DNA of 64,000 nt from JADKCZ01 sp963786945 (GTDB lineage: Bacteria > Myxococcota > Myxococcia > Myxococcales > Anaeromyxobacteraceae): contig CAWBAO010000003.1 of NCBI GenBank assembly GCA_963786945.1, positions 496,001-560,000 of the forward strand, given 5' to 3'. Shown here piece after piece: positions 26,188 through 34,407 of this stretch; the first letter of the stretch is position 1, and every line of letters starts with the position of its first letter. Both the position numbers and the translations under genes were made by a program. Below the pieces are notes generated by a model. It worked only from the letters and a program-made list of their open reading frames with translations, searched no databases and was not told the DNA's origin.

Positions 26188-28265
26188 TCCTTCAGCAGCG
26201 CCAGGAAGGCCGCCTCGTCCACCACCTTCACCCCGAGCTCGGCGGCCTTCTTGAGCTTCCCGCCGGCCTCCTCGCCCGCCACCACCAGGTCGGTCTTCCT
26301 GGAGACGCTGGCCGACACCTTCCCGCCCCGCCGCTCGATCTCCGCCCTGGCGTCGTCGCGCGACATCGAGGCCAGGCCGCCGGTGAGGACCACGGTCTTG
26401 CCGGCGAAGGGGCCGCGCTCGTCGACCCGCTCGGCCACCGGCGCCACCCCGGCGGCCAGCAGCCGCGCCACCACCTCCCGGTTGCGCGGCTCCCGCGTCC
26501 ACTCGCGCACCTGGCGCGCCACCTCCGGCCCCACGTCGCGCACGCCCTGCAGGGCCTCCTCCCCGGCGTCGAGGAAGTCCTGCAGGTCGGGGAAGGCGCG
26601 GGCCAGCTGGCCGGCGGTGGCCTCGCCCACCTGCGGGATGCCGAGGGCGAAGAGGAAGCGCCGCAGCGTCGGCGCCCGGGCCCGGGCCAGCGACTCCAGC
26701 ATGTTCTGCGCCGCCTTCTCCGGCAGCTCGGGCGGGCCCCTGGCCTCGCCGGGCCCGGCCGCCTCCTTGCGGGGACGGCTGAAGAGCGACTGCCAGGTGG
26801 CGAACGGCACGGCCCAGAGGTCGGCGAAGTCCGTGACCACGCCCCTGGCCACCAGCTCGGCGGCCAGCTTGTCGCCGAGCCCCTCCACGTCCATGGCGCG
26901 GCGCTGGGCGAAGTGGCGGAGCCGGCCGGCCAGCTGGGCCTGGCAGGCGGCGCCGGTGCAGCGCCAGGCCTTCTCGCCCTCCTCCCGCACCACGTGGGCC
27001 CCGCAGACCGGGCACTCGGCCGGGAAGCGGAACTCGACCTCGGCCCCGGTGCGCCGCTCGGGGAGCGCCTTCACCACCTCGGGGATCACCTCGCCGGCCC
27101 GGCGGATCAGCACCCAGTCGCCGACGCGGATGTCCTTGCGCCGCAGCTCGTCCTCGTTGTGGAGCGTGGCGCGGGCCACCAGGGCGCCGCCCAGGCGCAC
27201 CGGCTCGACCTCGGCCACCGGCGTGAGCCGGCCGGTCCGCCCCACCGAGGCCCAGATGCGCGTGACCCGGGTGGCCTCCTCCTGCGGCGGGTACTTGTAG
27301 GCCACCGCCCAGCGCGGCGTCTTGGAGGCGGCGCCGAGCCGGCGCCGCAGGTCCAGGTCGTCCACCTTCACGACGATGCCGTCGGTGTCGTAGGGGAGGT
27401 CGAAGCGGGTGGTGGCGAGCCGGTCGCGCTCCGCTTCACCGCGGCCATCCCGGCGCAGCGCCGGTTCTCGGCGTTCACCTCGAAGCCCCACCCGGCCAGC
27501 GCCTCCAGCTTCTCCCAGTGGGTCCTCCAGCCGGTCAGCTCGTGCTCCGGCCCGAGCGCCTCGTAGGCGATGAAGGAGAGCGGCCGGGTGGCGGTGATGC
27601 GCCAGTCGAGCTGCCGCAGGGAGCCGGCGGCGGCGTTGCGCGGGTTGGCGAAGGGCTCCTCGCCCTCGGCGAGCAGGCGGCGGTTCATGGCCTCGAAGTG
27701 GGCCTTCTGCAGCAGCACCTCGCCGCGCACCTCGAGCCGGGGCGGGGCCTTGCCCTTCAGCCGCGGGAGGACGCCGCGGTTGGCCCCCAGCCGGCCGATG
27801 GTCCTGAGGTTGGCGGTGACGTCCTCCCCGGTGGTGCCGTCCCCGCGCGTGGCGCCGTGGGCGAAGGCGCCGTGCTCGTAGACCAGCTCCACGGCGAGGC
27901 CGTCCAGCTTCGGCTCCACCACGTAGCCCATGGCGGTCTCGGGCGGGGCCCCGAGCAGCTTGCGGACGCGGGCGTCGAACTCGTCCAGCTCGTCGTCGGT
28001 GGTGACGTTGCCGAGGCTGAGCATCGGCTCGCGGTGGGCCACCTTCTGGAACTGGTCGCTGGGCGTCCCGCCGACCCGCTGCGTCGGCGAGTCGGGCGTG
28101 AGCAGCGACGGGTGCGCGGCCTCCAGCTCGGCCAGCTCGCGCATGAGCCGGTCGTACTCGGCGTCGGCGAGGAGGGGCTGGTCGAGGACGTAGTAGGCGT
28201 GGTCGGCGGCGCGGATCCGCCGCCGCAGCTCCTGGACCCGGGTCGCCGCCTCGGCGAGTCGACAT
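26184..28265 (-). CDS. ligA: NAD-dependent DNA ligase LigA, two single-base frameshifts
   Basis: LigA seals nicks in replication and repair and is essential in bacteria. All domains are visible: Ia (DHAYYVLDQPLLADAEYDRL), adenylation with the active-site lysine in EPKLDGLAVELVYEHGAF (near residue 118), RGDGTTGEDVT, OB fold (WVLIRRAGEVIPEVVKALP), a Zn finger (CPVCGAHVV then CTGAACQAQL), HhH repeats and a BRCT domain (FAGKTVVLTGGLASMSRDDA). Two indels interrupt it: one extra base just after the ATG (28265) and one missing G near 27426, where VEAERDRLATTRFDLPYDTD should read through. The corrected length is about 693 residues. An essential gene broken twice points to sequence error. Confidence 0.9.
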   Translation of the reverse strand: MSTRRGGDPGPGAAAADPRRRPRLLRPRPAPPRRRRVRPAHARAGRAGGRAPVAAHARLADAAGRRDAQRPVPEGGPPRADAQPRQRHHRRRAGRVRRPRPQAARGPARDRHGLRGGAEAGRPRRGAGLRARRLRPRRHARGRHHRGGRHRQPQDHRPAGGQPRRPPAAEGQGPAPARGARRGAAAEGPLRGHEPPPARRGRGALRQPAQRRRRLPAAARLAHHRHPAALLHRLRGARAGARADRLEDPLGEAGGAGRVGLRGERREPALRRDGRGEAERDRLATTRFDLPYDTDGIVVKVDDLDLRRRLGAASKTPRWAVAYKYPPQEEATRVTRIWASVGRTGRLTPVAEVEPVRLGGALVARATLHNEDELRRKDIRVGDWVLIRRAGEVIPEVVKALPERRTGAEVEFRFPAECPVCGAHVVREEGEKAWRCTGAACQAQLAGRLRHFAQRRAMDVEGLGDKLAAELVARGVVTDFADLWAVPFATWQSLFSRPRKEAAGPGEARGPPELPEKAAQNMLESLARARAPTLRRFLFALGIPQVGEATAGQLARAFPDLQDFLDAGEEALQGVRDVGPEVARQVREWTREPRNREVVARLLAAGVAPVAERVDERGPFAGKTVVLTGGLASMSRDDARAEIERRGGKVSASVSRKTDLVVAGEEAGGKLKKAAELGVKVVDEAAFLALLKE

Positions 28266-28314
28266 GGTCGCGCCCCTCGCCGCGCGTCGGTGGCGCCTCT
28301 CGGGCCGGGAAGGC

Positions 28315-28865
28315 CTAGAAGGTCGGCGGGGTGGAGTCTTCCTGGCCGAGCGGCGGGCAGACCCAGGTGCAGGTCGTGTCGGTCTCGTCGGTCTGGTACA
28401 AGCCGTTGATGCGCTGGTACCGGATGAACTTGTAGCTGGTGAACCCGTCACCATCCAGGTCGCCCAGCGACTCGACCAGGAGCTCCGGCGGGTTGACGGC
28501 TGTCGTCCGCGGTGAACTGGTAGCTGTAGTAGGTCGAGCCCTCGATCTCCTCGGTGCTCCTCCAGACGTCGACCCAGCCGGGCGCCCTCCAGTTCGGGAA
28601 CCGCTTGGTCGCGGTCGGGATGCCGGTCGGCTGCCACGCTCCGACCATCAGGCCCGCCGGGGATGGCGCCGTGCTGCACGTAGACGTCGGCCACCGCCTT
28701 CTTGATGCGGAGCATGACCTCGTAGCGCTCGGCGGCCTTGGCCCGCAACACCAGCTTGGTGAACTCCGGCATGGCGACCGAGGCGAGGATGCCGATGATG
28801 GTGACCACCACCATCAGCTCGATGAGCGTGAAGCCCTTCCGCAGCCCCGTCGTCGTGCGCGTCAT
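28315..28865 (-). CDS. Type IV pilin-like prepilin, two single-base frameshifts
   Basis: The start MTRTTTGLRKGFTLIELMVV has the prepilin peptidase site (KG/F) with Glu at mature position 5, then a hydrophobic helix (VTIIGILASVAMPEFTKLVL). After correction of an extra base near 28653 and another near 28500, the globular part runs through GAWQPTGIPTATKRFPNWRA, the GWVDVWRSTEEIEGSTYYSY segment and a C-terminal RYQRINGLYQTDETDTTCTW to a TAG at 28315. The length is about 183 residues, in the range of a PilA-type subunit. No other pilus assembly gene is next to it, so whether it is the major pilin is not known. A clear AGGAAGG ribosome-binding site precedes the ATG. Confidence 0.75.
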
Positions 28866-28914
28866 GGTGATCCCTTCCTGTCTCCCGCCGGGGTGACCGG
28901 CGCGTCCGGCCTGA

Positions 28915-30380
28915 TCAGCAGTCCGCCCGACCCCGGTCTCGGTCACGGTCTTCCCGAGCAGGCGCTGCTGCTCCTTGAACTTCTCCACCTGCGCCCGGTC
29001 GGGGCGTCCCTTGAGCGGAACCAGCTCCCGGGTGGTCGCGCCCGGGGGCGCCGGCAGCAGCCTCATGCCGTCCGGCTGGCCCGGGTAGGTCTTCAGCTCG
29101 GCGACGGCCTGCTCCATCTGCTTCCACCGGTAGCCGTGGAAGGCGGCGCCGCCCAGCACCGCCACGGCGAGCGCCACCCAGACGACCCGGCTGCGGCGGC
29201 GCTCGGCCGCCTCGGGCTCGGACGTCCCGGACCTCACGGCAACCACGCGGGTGGCCGCGACCGGGCGGCTGGCGGCCGGCCTGGCGGCGAGGGTGGCCGA
29301 GTCCGCCAGCCCCAGCTCGTGAGAGGCCTCGGAGAAGTCGACGGCCTCCTTGACCAGCGCGTTCCGGATGGCCTCGAGCGAGGCCTGGACCTCCGGCGGG
29401 GCCGCGGCCAGCAGCCCCTTCACGGCGCCGAGCAGCGCGTCGATCTCCGACAGCAGCTCGGCCACGGCGGCGCCATCGACCGAGGCTCCGGGCGGAGGGC
29501 GGGTGGCCAGGGCCAGCGCCACGCGCAGCCGCAGCACCGCGGCGTGGCGGATGGGCTCGGCGTCGAGGCCCGGGGCGCCACCCGTGAAGACCTCGCGCTC
29601 GAGCTCGGAGAGCCCGGCGATCGCCTGCTGCACCACCGCTCGGTGCGGCGAGAGCTCGCCGGCGCCGGCCAGGGCCTCGCGCAGCATGGCCTCGGCCTCG
29701 ACGGCGCTCGGGCCGCTGGCGGGCCAGGCCGCGGGGCCCGGCGCGCCCACGGACGTCACCGCCGCGCCGGCCAGGCGGGCCGGGGACGGGGTCGCCTCGG
29801 TGGCCCCGAGGTCGGTGAAGAGGTCGAGCGGCGCGGGCGCGGGGCTCGCCCCCGGCACGGCGGCCGGGCTGGCCGGGAACGGGGTCGCCGCGGTGGCGCC
29901 GAGGTCGCCGAAGAGGTCGAGCGTCGGGGAGCCCGAGCCGTTCCCCTCGGGCTGCAGGGGAGCGGGGGCCGACGGCGGCGCCGGCGGCGGGATCCCGGCG
30001 ACGGCCGGTGACCCGGCCGCGCCCCGCGAACCCCCCAGGGCCCGCTCGATGGCCGGCAGCACCGAGACCGCCCGCCCGTCCCAGGGCACCGCGTCGACGA
30101 GGAGCGGGCCGAGCGACTGGAGCGCGCCCTCCTGGCCGGGCGCGAGGGCCGCCACCACGCGGAGCCCGGGACGCTCCTGGCGGAGCTGGGTGAGCGCCGG
30201 GAGCCATCGAGGCTCGTACTCGACCACCAGGACGCCGCTCGACTCGGCGCAGAGCGTCAGCGCCGCCGATGGCTCGGGGGCGATGCGCGGCCGCGTGCCC
30301 GCACGCTCCGTGACCGGCGCGAAGAGCGCCAGGGCGAAAGGCTTGGTGCCTGCGATGACGACGTCGGTCGGTCCGGCCAT
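28915..30380 (-). CDS. Pseudo-receiver-like protein with a C-terminal membrane helix
   Basis: I do not recognise this protein of about 488 residues. Residues 1-115 have the rhythm of a response-regulator receiver, but the phospho-acceptor position reads GVLVVEYEPRWL with Glu in place of Asp, so phosphorylation is unlikely. A Pro/Ala-rich linker contains two copies of an LDLF-x-DLGAT-x-ATP motif about 31 residues apart. A helical region follows, then one membrane helix (about 398-420, VVWVALAVAVLGGAAFHGYR) and a 65-residue tail. As sequenced, its frame stays open into the prepilin gene; a one-base shift would end it at the TGA at 28915-28917. Its position suggests a role with the prepilin. Confidence 0.55.
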
Positions 30381-30521
30381 CGGTGTCGGCGCCCCCCTTG
30401 GACGCTTCGATGAGATGTTACCCCTTTTGACCCGCGCTGTACCTTCCGGGTCCGCGTCCCCTTTTCACGTGACGAGGCGAGCGGCGTGTGTATCGCACCC
30501 GCCCTCACCAGGCCGGGCTCG

Positions 30522-30550
30522 TTGACACCTCCGGATGCACGCCGTAGGTT
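30522..30550 (+). promoter_or_regulatory. Sigma-70-type promoter of rho
   Basis: TTGACA (30522-30527) and TAGGTT (30545-30550) are separated by 17 bases. Initiation near 30557 gives a leader of about 84 bases before the ATG at 30641, room for the autoregulatory leader common upstream of rho. Confidence 0.55.
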
Positions 30551-30640
30551 GAGCCTCTCCCCTCCTCGCCTTCCCGAGCGACGATCCACCAGCCAGCGCC
30601 GCGCCGCCGCTGCCGCCTGGCTTCACTCCCGGACCGTGAC

Positions 30641-31951
30641 ATGTCCACCGAAGCCGCTGCGCCTTCCTCCGCCTCCATCACCGACCTGAAGCACATGAAG
30701 GTGGCCGAGCTGGCCGCCCTGGCGCGCGAACTCGACGTCGAGGGGGCCGGGGCGCTCAAGAAGCAGGACCTGATCTTCGCCATCCTCACCGCCCGCTCCA
30801 AGGTGGCCGAGGAGAAGAAGGAGGAGATGGAGGTCGGCGGCGAGGGGACGCTGGAGGTGCTGCCCGACGGCTTCGGCTTCCTGCGCAGCCCGGACTTCAG
30901 CTACCTGCCCGGCCCCGACGACATCTACGTCTCGCCGTCGCAGATCCGCCGCTTCAACCTGCGCACCGGCGACACCCTGCGCGGGACGGTCCGGCAGCCC
31001 AAGGAGGGCGAGCGCTACTTCGCCCTGCTGCGGGTCGACTCAATCAACGGGGCGCCGCCCGAGGAGAACCAGTCCAAGGTCCTCTTCGACAACCTCACGC
31101 CGCTCTACCCGACCCAGCGGCTCCGGCTCGAGCACGACCCCGGCGAGATGACCACCCGCGTGGTGGACCTCTTCGCCCCCATCGGCAAGGGGCAGCGCTG
31201 CCTGGTGGTCTCGCCGCCGCGCGCCGGCAAGACGGTGCTGCTGCAGCACATGGCCCACGCCATCACCGCCAACCACCCCGAGGTCACGCTCATCGTGCTG
31301 CTCATCGACGAGCGGCCCGAGGAGGTGACCGACATGGAGCGGACCGTGAAGGGCGAGGTGGTCGCCTCCACCTTCGACGAGCCGGCCACCCGCCACGTGC
31401 AGGTGGCCGAGATGGTGATCGAGAAGGCGCGGCGGCTGGTGGAGCACAAGCGCGACGTGGTGATCCTGCTGGACTCGATCACCCGCCTGGCCCGCGCCTA
31501 CAACTCGACCGTGCCGCCCTCCGGGAAGATCCTCTCCGGCGGCGTCGACTCCAACGCGCTCCACAAGCCCAAGCGGTTCTTCGGGGCCGCCCGCAACATC
31601 GAGGAGGGCGGCTCGCTGACCATCATCGGCACCGCGCTGGTCGACACCGGCAGCCGCATGGACGAGGTGATCTTCGAGGAGTTCAAGGGGACCGGCAACT
31701 CGGAGATCGTGCTCGACCGGAAGCTGATGGAGAAGCGGATCTTCCCCTGCATGGACATCGGCAAGAGCGGCACCCGCAAGGAGGAGCTGCTGCTGCCGCC
31801 CGACTGGCTCTCCAAGATCTACATCCTGCGGCAGACCATCCTGAACGGGCTCGACAACGTCGAGGCCATGAAGTTCATGCTCGACAAGTTCCGCCAGGTG
31901 AAGAGCCACGAGGAGTTCTTCCGGATGATGGTGGCGGGCGGCGGCAAGTGA
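30641..31951 (+). CDS. rho: Transcription termination factor Rho
   Basis: Rho is the hexameric RNA helicase that terminates transcription. The protein has 436 residues. The N-terminal Rho-N segment is DLKHMKVAELAALARELDVE, the RNA-binding OB fold carries GEGTLEVLPDGFGFLRSPDF, and the ATPase has Walker A SPPRAGKTVLL (near residue 191), the LIDERPEEVTDMERTVKGEV motif and Walker B DVVILLDSITRLARAYN. The ending FFRMMVAGGGK is typical. The gene stands alone with its own promoter and is followed by a 26-base perfect palindrome. Confidence 0.96.
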   Translation: MSTEAAAPSSASITDLKHMKVAELAALARELDVEGAGALKKQDLIFAILTARSKVAEEKKEEMEVGGEGTLEVLPDGFGFLRSPDFSYLPGPDDIYVSPSQIRRFNLRTGDTLRGTVRQPKEGERYFALLRVDSINGAPPEENQSKVLFDNLTPLYPTQRLRLEHDPGEMTTRVVDLFAPIGKGQRCLVVSPPRAGKTVLLQHMAHAITANHPEVTLIVLLIDERPEEVTDMERTVKGEVVASTFDEPATRHVQVAEMVIEKARRLVEHKRDVVILLDSITRLARAYNSTVPPSGKILSGGVDSNALHKPKRFFGAARNIEEGGSLTIIGTALVDTGSRMDEVIFEEFKGTGNSEIVLDRKLMEKRIFPCMDIGKSGTRKEELLLPPDWLSKIYILRQTILNGLDNVEAMKFMLDKFRQVKSHEEFFRMMVAGGGK

Positions 31952-31954
31952 CCG

Positions 31955-31980
31955 CCCATCCCCCCGGCCGGGGGGATGGG
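31955..31980 (+). terminator. Perfect 26-base palindrome after rho
   Basis: The arms at 31955-31965 and 31970-31980 are perfectly complementary (each has a run of six C or G and an ATG/CAT part) around GGCC, starting four bases after the rho stop. No T-tract follows. The next gene's -35 box begins two bases later. Confidence 0.55.
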
Positions 31981-31981
31981 G

Positions 31982-32010
31982 TTGACGCAACCGCTGGATC
32001 CGACTAGATC
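31982..32010 (+). promoter_or_regulatory. Sigma-70-type promoter of rpmE
   Basis: TTGACG (31982-31987) and TAGATC (32005-32010) are separated by 17 bases. Initiation near 32017 gives a leader of about 70 bases to the rpmE ATG at 32087. Confidence 0.5.
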
Positions 32011-32086
32011 CCCCGGTTCCCATAGCCCGGCCCGGACCACCGCCGCCCCTCGGCGCGGTGCAAGCGGCCAGAGGAGTCAGGACGTC

Positions 32087-32476
32087 ATGAAGGAAGGCAT
32101 CCACCCCGAGTACAAGCCCGCCAAGGTGCTCTGCGCCTGCGGCAACGAGATCGTGACCCGCTCCGTGCGCGGCGACTTCCACGTCGAGATCTGCGCCGCC
32201 TGCCACCCGTTCTTCACCGGCAAGCAGAAGATCATGGACACCGCCGGCCGCATCGAGAAGTTCAAGAACCGCTACGGCAACGCCTCCTCGGCGACCGTGA
32301 GCGCCGCCCCGGCCAAGAAGGCCGAGCCGGCCGCCGCCCCGTCCAGGAAGGCCGACGCCGGCGACAACCGCGCCGCCAAGCGGGCCAAGGCCAACGCCGG
32401 CAAGCCCAAGAAGCCCGCGGCCGCCGCCGAGGCGCCGCCCGAGGCCCCGGCCGCCGAGGCCCCGGCCGCCGAGTAG
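32087..32476 (+). CDS. rpmE: 50S ribosomal protein L31 with long C-terminal tail
   Basis: L31 is a large-subunit protein at the intersubunit bridge. Residues 1-68 match the family: MKEGIHPEYKPAKVLCACGN at the start, zinc-binding cysteines C16, C18, C36 and C39 (the ICAACHPFFTGKQK segment) and the IEKFKNRYG ending. This is the Cys-containing (zinc) type. Residues 69-129 form an Ala/Lys/Pro tail, with Lys-rich then Ala/Glu-rich parts, that doubles the usual length. An AGAGGAG ribosome-binding site precedes the ATG. A hairpin follows the stop. Confidence 0.93.
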   Translation: MKEGIHPEYKPAKVLCACGNEIVTRSVRGDFHVEICAACHPFFTGKQKIMDTAGRIEKFKNRYGNASSATVSAAPAKKAEPAAAPSRKADAGDNRAAKRAKANAGKPKKPAAAAEAPPEAPAAEAPAAE

Positions 32477-32504
32477 CCCCGGCCACGCCTCGAGCGGGAC
32501 AGGG

Positions 32505-32526
32505 ACGGCGCCCCCCGGGGCGCCGT
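32505..32526 (+). terminator. Hairpin terminator after rpmE
   Basis: A nine-base perfect stem, ACGGCGCCC (32505-32513) and GGGCGCCGT (32518-32526), with loop CCCG, lies 28 bases after the rpmE stop. A weak T-containing stretch follows. Confidence 0.55.
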
Positions 32527-32588
32527 TCCGCGTTTCCGGGCCGGCCACCCGCCTTGACGAGGCCGGGCCGCCGTCGCATCGTCGGCCC

Positions 32589-32780
32589 GTGACCCCGGCC
32601 CCCTCCGACGACCCGGCCCCGCCCTCCCGGCAGGGGCTGCTGGAGCTCCTGCTGCTGGTGGGCTTCCTGGCGCTGGCCGCCGGCGGCGCCGTGGCCATCT
32701 TCGGCGCCGAGCTGCGGCAGGCCTTCGGCGCGCCGCCGCCTCCCGCCACGCCAGCGGCCGTCCCGGCCCGGGCGCCCTGA
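32589..32780 (+). CDS. Small hypothetical membrane protein
   Basis: This 63-residue ORF has a GTG start, a Pro/Asp-rich N-terminus, one hydrophobic helix (residues 17-40, LLELLLLVGFLALAAGGAVA) and a Pro/Ala-rich tail. It ends 23 bases before the NtrC-family regulator gene. I do not recognise a family. GC-rich codon bias and a clean transmembrane profile support coding, but the length is short. Confidence 0.4.
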   Translation: MTPAPSDDPAPPSRQGLLELLLLVGFLALAAGGAVAIFGAELRQAFGAPPPPATPAAVPARAP

Positions 32781-32803
32781 GCGACGCGGTGTATGCTGGG
32801 CCG

Positions 32804-34228
32804 GTGACGCCACTCGTCCTGATCGTCGACGACGAGCGCCCCAACCTCGAGTCGCTGGGCCGGATCTTCGAGCGCGAGGGCTGGCGCGTCGCGCAGGCCG
32901 CCTCCGGCGCCGAGGCGCTCGAGGTGGCCCGGCGCGAGCGCCCCTCGGTGGTGGTCACCGACCTGATGATGCCGGGGATGGGCGGCGAGGCGCTGCTGCG
33001 CGCGCTCAAGGCGGTGTCCCCGGAGATCGAGGTGGTGCTGATGACCGCCTACGGCACCGTCGAGTCGGCCGTCGCCGCCATGAAGGAGGGCGCCTACGAC
33101 TTCATCACCAAGCCGCTGAAGCGGCAGGCGGTCGTCAAGAGCGTGCGCCAGGCGCTGGAGAAGTCGTCGCTGGTGGCGGAGAACCGCGCCCTGCGGGCCC
33201 GGCTGGCGGCGCTCGAGCCCGGCGGCGAGGGCGGCCTGCTGGGCTCGGCGCCGGCGTTCCGCGCCGTCCTGGAGACGCTGGGCCAGGTGGCGCCGACCAG
33301 CGCCAGCGTGCTGCTGGTGGGCGAGAGCGGCACCGGCAAGGAGCTGGCGGCCCGGCTCGTCCACGATCGCTCGGCGCGCGCCCGTGGCCCGTTCGTCGCC
33401 GTCAACTGCGGCGCCATCCCCGAGAGCCTGCTCGAGTCCGAGCTGTTCGGGCACGAGAAGGGGGCCTTCACCGGCGCCGCCGGGCGCAAGGAGGGGCGCT
33501 TCGAGCGGGCCCACGGCGGCACGCTCTTCCTCGACGAGGTCGGCGAGCTGTCACCGGCGGTGCAGGTCAAGCTGCTGCGGGTGCTGCAGGACGGCGTCAT
33601 CGACCGGCTGGGCGGCACCGCGCCGGTGCAGGTCGACGCCCGCATCGTGGCCGCCACCAACCGCGACCTGGGCGCCGAGGTGAAGGCGGGACGGTTCCGC
33701 GAGGACCTCTTCTACCGGCTCGACGTGGTGACGGTGCGGCTGCCGCCGCTGCGCGAGCGGCGGGAGGACGTGCCGCTGCTGGCCACCGCGTTCCTGCGCC
33801 GGCTGGCCGCGGCCCACGGCCGGCGGGTGACCGGCTTCACGCCGGCGGCGCTGGACGCGCTCGAGGCGGCGCCATGGCCCGGCAACGTCCGCGAGCTGCT
33901 CCACGCCGTCGAGCGGGCGGTGATCCTGGCGCGCGGCGAGCGGGTGGACGTGGGCGACCTCCCCGAGGGGCTGCGGGGGGCCTCGCCGGGGGCGGGACCC
34001 TCGGCGGGGACGCCGGCCGCGCTCACCATCCCGCCCGGAACCCCCATGGACGAGGTCGAGCGGCTGGTCATCCGCGAGACGCTCCGCCAGACCCGGGGTG
34101 ACAAGACCCTGGCGGCCCAGATCCTCGGCATCGCGCCGCGCACCATCTACCGGAAGCTGGACCGGGACGAGGCCGGCCGGCTGGTGGAGCGGCCTGGCCC
34201 CGGTCCCGACGACCCGGAACCGGCCTGA
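32804..34228 (+). CDS. NtrC-family sigma-54-dependent response regulator
   Basis: This 474-residue protein has three domains. The receiver (1-120) has D9-D10, phospho-acceptor D53 (VVTDLMMPGMGG) and the conserved Lys in TKPLKRQ. The AAA+ domain has Walker A GESGTGKE (near 173), the sigma-54 contact loop GAFTGA (near 220) and LFLDEVGELSPAVQVKLLRV. The C-terminal Fis-type helix-turn-helix lies near 430-460 (TLAAQILGIAPRTIYRKL). It should activate RNA polymerase-sigma-54 when phosphorylated by a partner kinase that is not in this window. It is directly followed by two inverted repeats, a -24/-12 promoter and gspC. GTG at 32804 is preferred as start; GTG at 32789 would add five residues. Confidence 0.93.
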   Translation: MTPLVLIVDDERPNLESLGRIFEREGWRVAQAASGAEALEVARRERPSVVVTDLMMPGMGGEALLRALKAVSPEIEVVLMTAYGTVESAVAAMKEGAYDFITKPLKRQAVVKSVRQALEKSSLVAENRALRARLAALEPGGEGGLLGSAPAFRAVLETLGQVAPTSASVLLVGESGTGKELAARLVHDRSARARGPFVAVNCGAIPESLLESELFGHEKGAFTGAAGRKEGRFERAHGGTLFLDEVGELSPAVQVKLLRVLQDGVIDRLGGTAPVQVDARIVAATNRDLGAEVKAGRFREDLFYRLDVVTVRLPPLRERREDVPLLATAFLRRLAAAHGRRVTGFTPAALDALEAAPWPGNVRELLHAVERAVILARGERVDVGDLPEGLRGASPGAGPSAGTPAALTIPPGTPMDEVERLVIRETLRQTRGDKTLAAQILGIAPRTIYRKLDRDEAGRLVERPGPGPDDPEPA

Positions 34229-34237
34229 CAATTTGGC
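34227..34237. promoter_or_regulatory. Candidate activator site 1 upstream of gspC
   Basis: GACAATTTGGC is a copy, with one mismatch, of the inverted repeat at 34267. It overlaps the stop codon of the NtrC-family regulator gene. Its centre is about 165 bases upstream of the predicted gspC start of transcription. Confidence 0.5.
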
Positions 34238-34266
34238 GGGGACGTGCGGCCGGGGTGGCCCGCTTT

Positions 34267-34277
34267 GCCAATTTGGC
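34267..34277. promoter_or_regulatory. Candidate activator site 2 upstream of gspC
   Basis: GCCAATTTGGC is an inverted repeat, GCCAA-N-TTGGC. It lies 40 bases (close to four helical turns) from site 1 and about 125 bases upstream of predicted initiation, a normal distance for enhancer sites of NtrC-type activators. The A/T core stands out in this GC-rich region. Confidence 0.55.
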
Positions 34278-34370
34278 TCGAGGCGGTGGAGTCCCCGGCC
34301 TCGGGCCGGCGCCGCACGGAAAAACCCCTTCGAGATCAGCCCCTTGAGACCCGGGCCCCGCACGCCGGCG

Positions 34371-34386
34371 TGGCACGTCGGTTGCT
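34371..34386 (+). promoter_or_regulatory. Sigma-54 (-24/-12) promoter of the T2SS operon
   Basis: TGGCACGTCGGTTGCT matches the consensus TGGCACG-N4-TTGC(A/T) completely; GG (34372-34373) and GC (34384-34385) have the required ten-base spacing. Predicted initiation is near 34397, only about 11 bases before the gspC ATG at 34408, with no Shine-Dalgarno sequence in between. Confidence 0.85.
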
Positions 34387-34407
34387 CACCTGAGCCCCGG
34401 GCTTTCC

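Noticed and set aside
28866..28920. Sigma-54 promoter in front of the prepilin gene
   Set aside because: Pilin genes are often sigma-54 dependent, but no GG-N10-GC with TTGC-like context occurs here; the nearest candidate has an 11-base spacing and poor sequence.
32780..32804. GG-N10-GC match before the NtrC-family regulator
   Set aside because: Only the invariant bases match; flanking positions of the -24 and -12 boxes do not fit.
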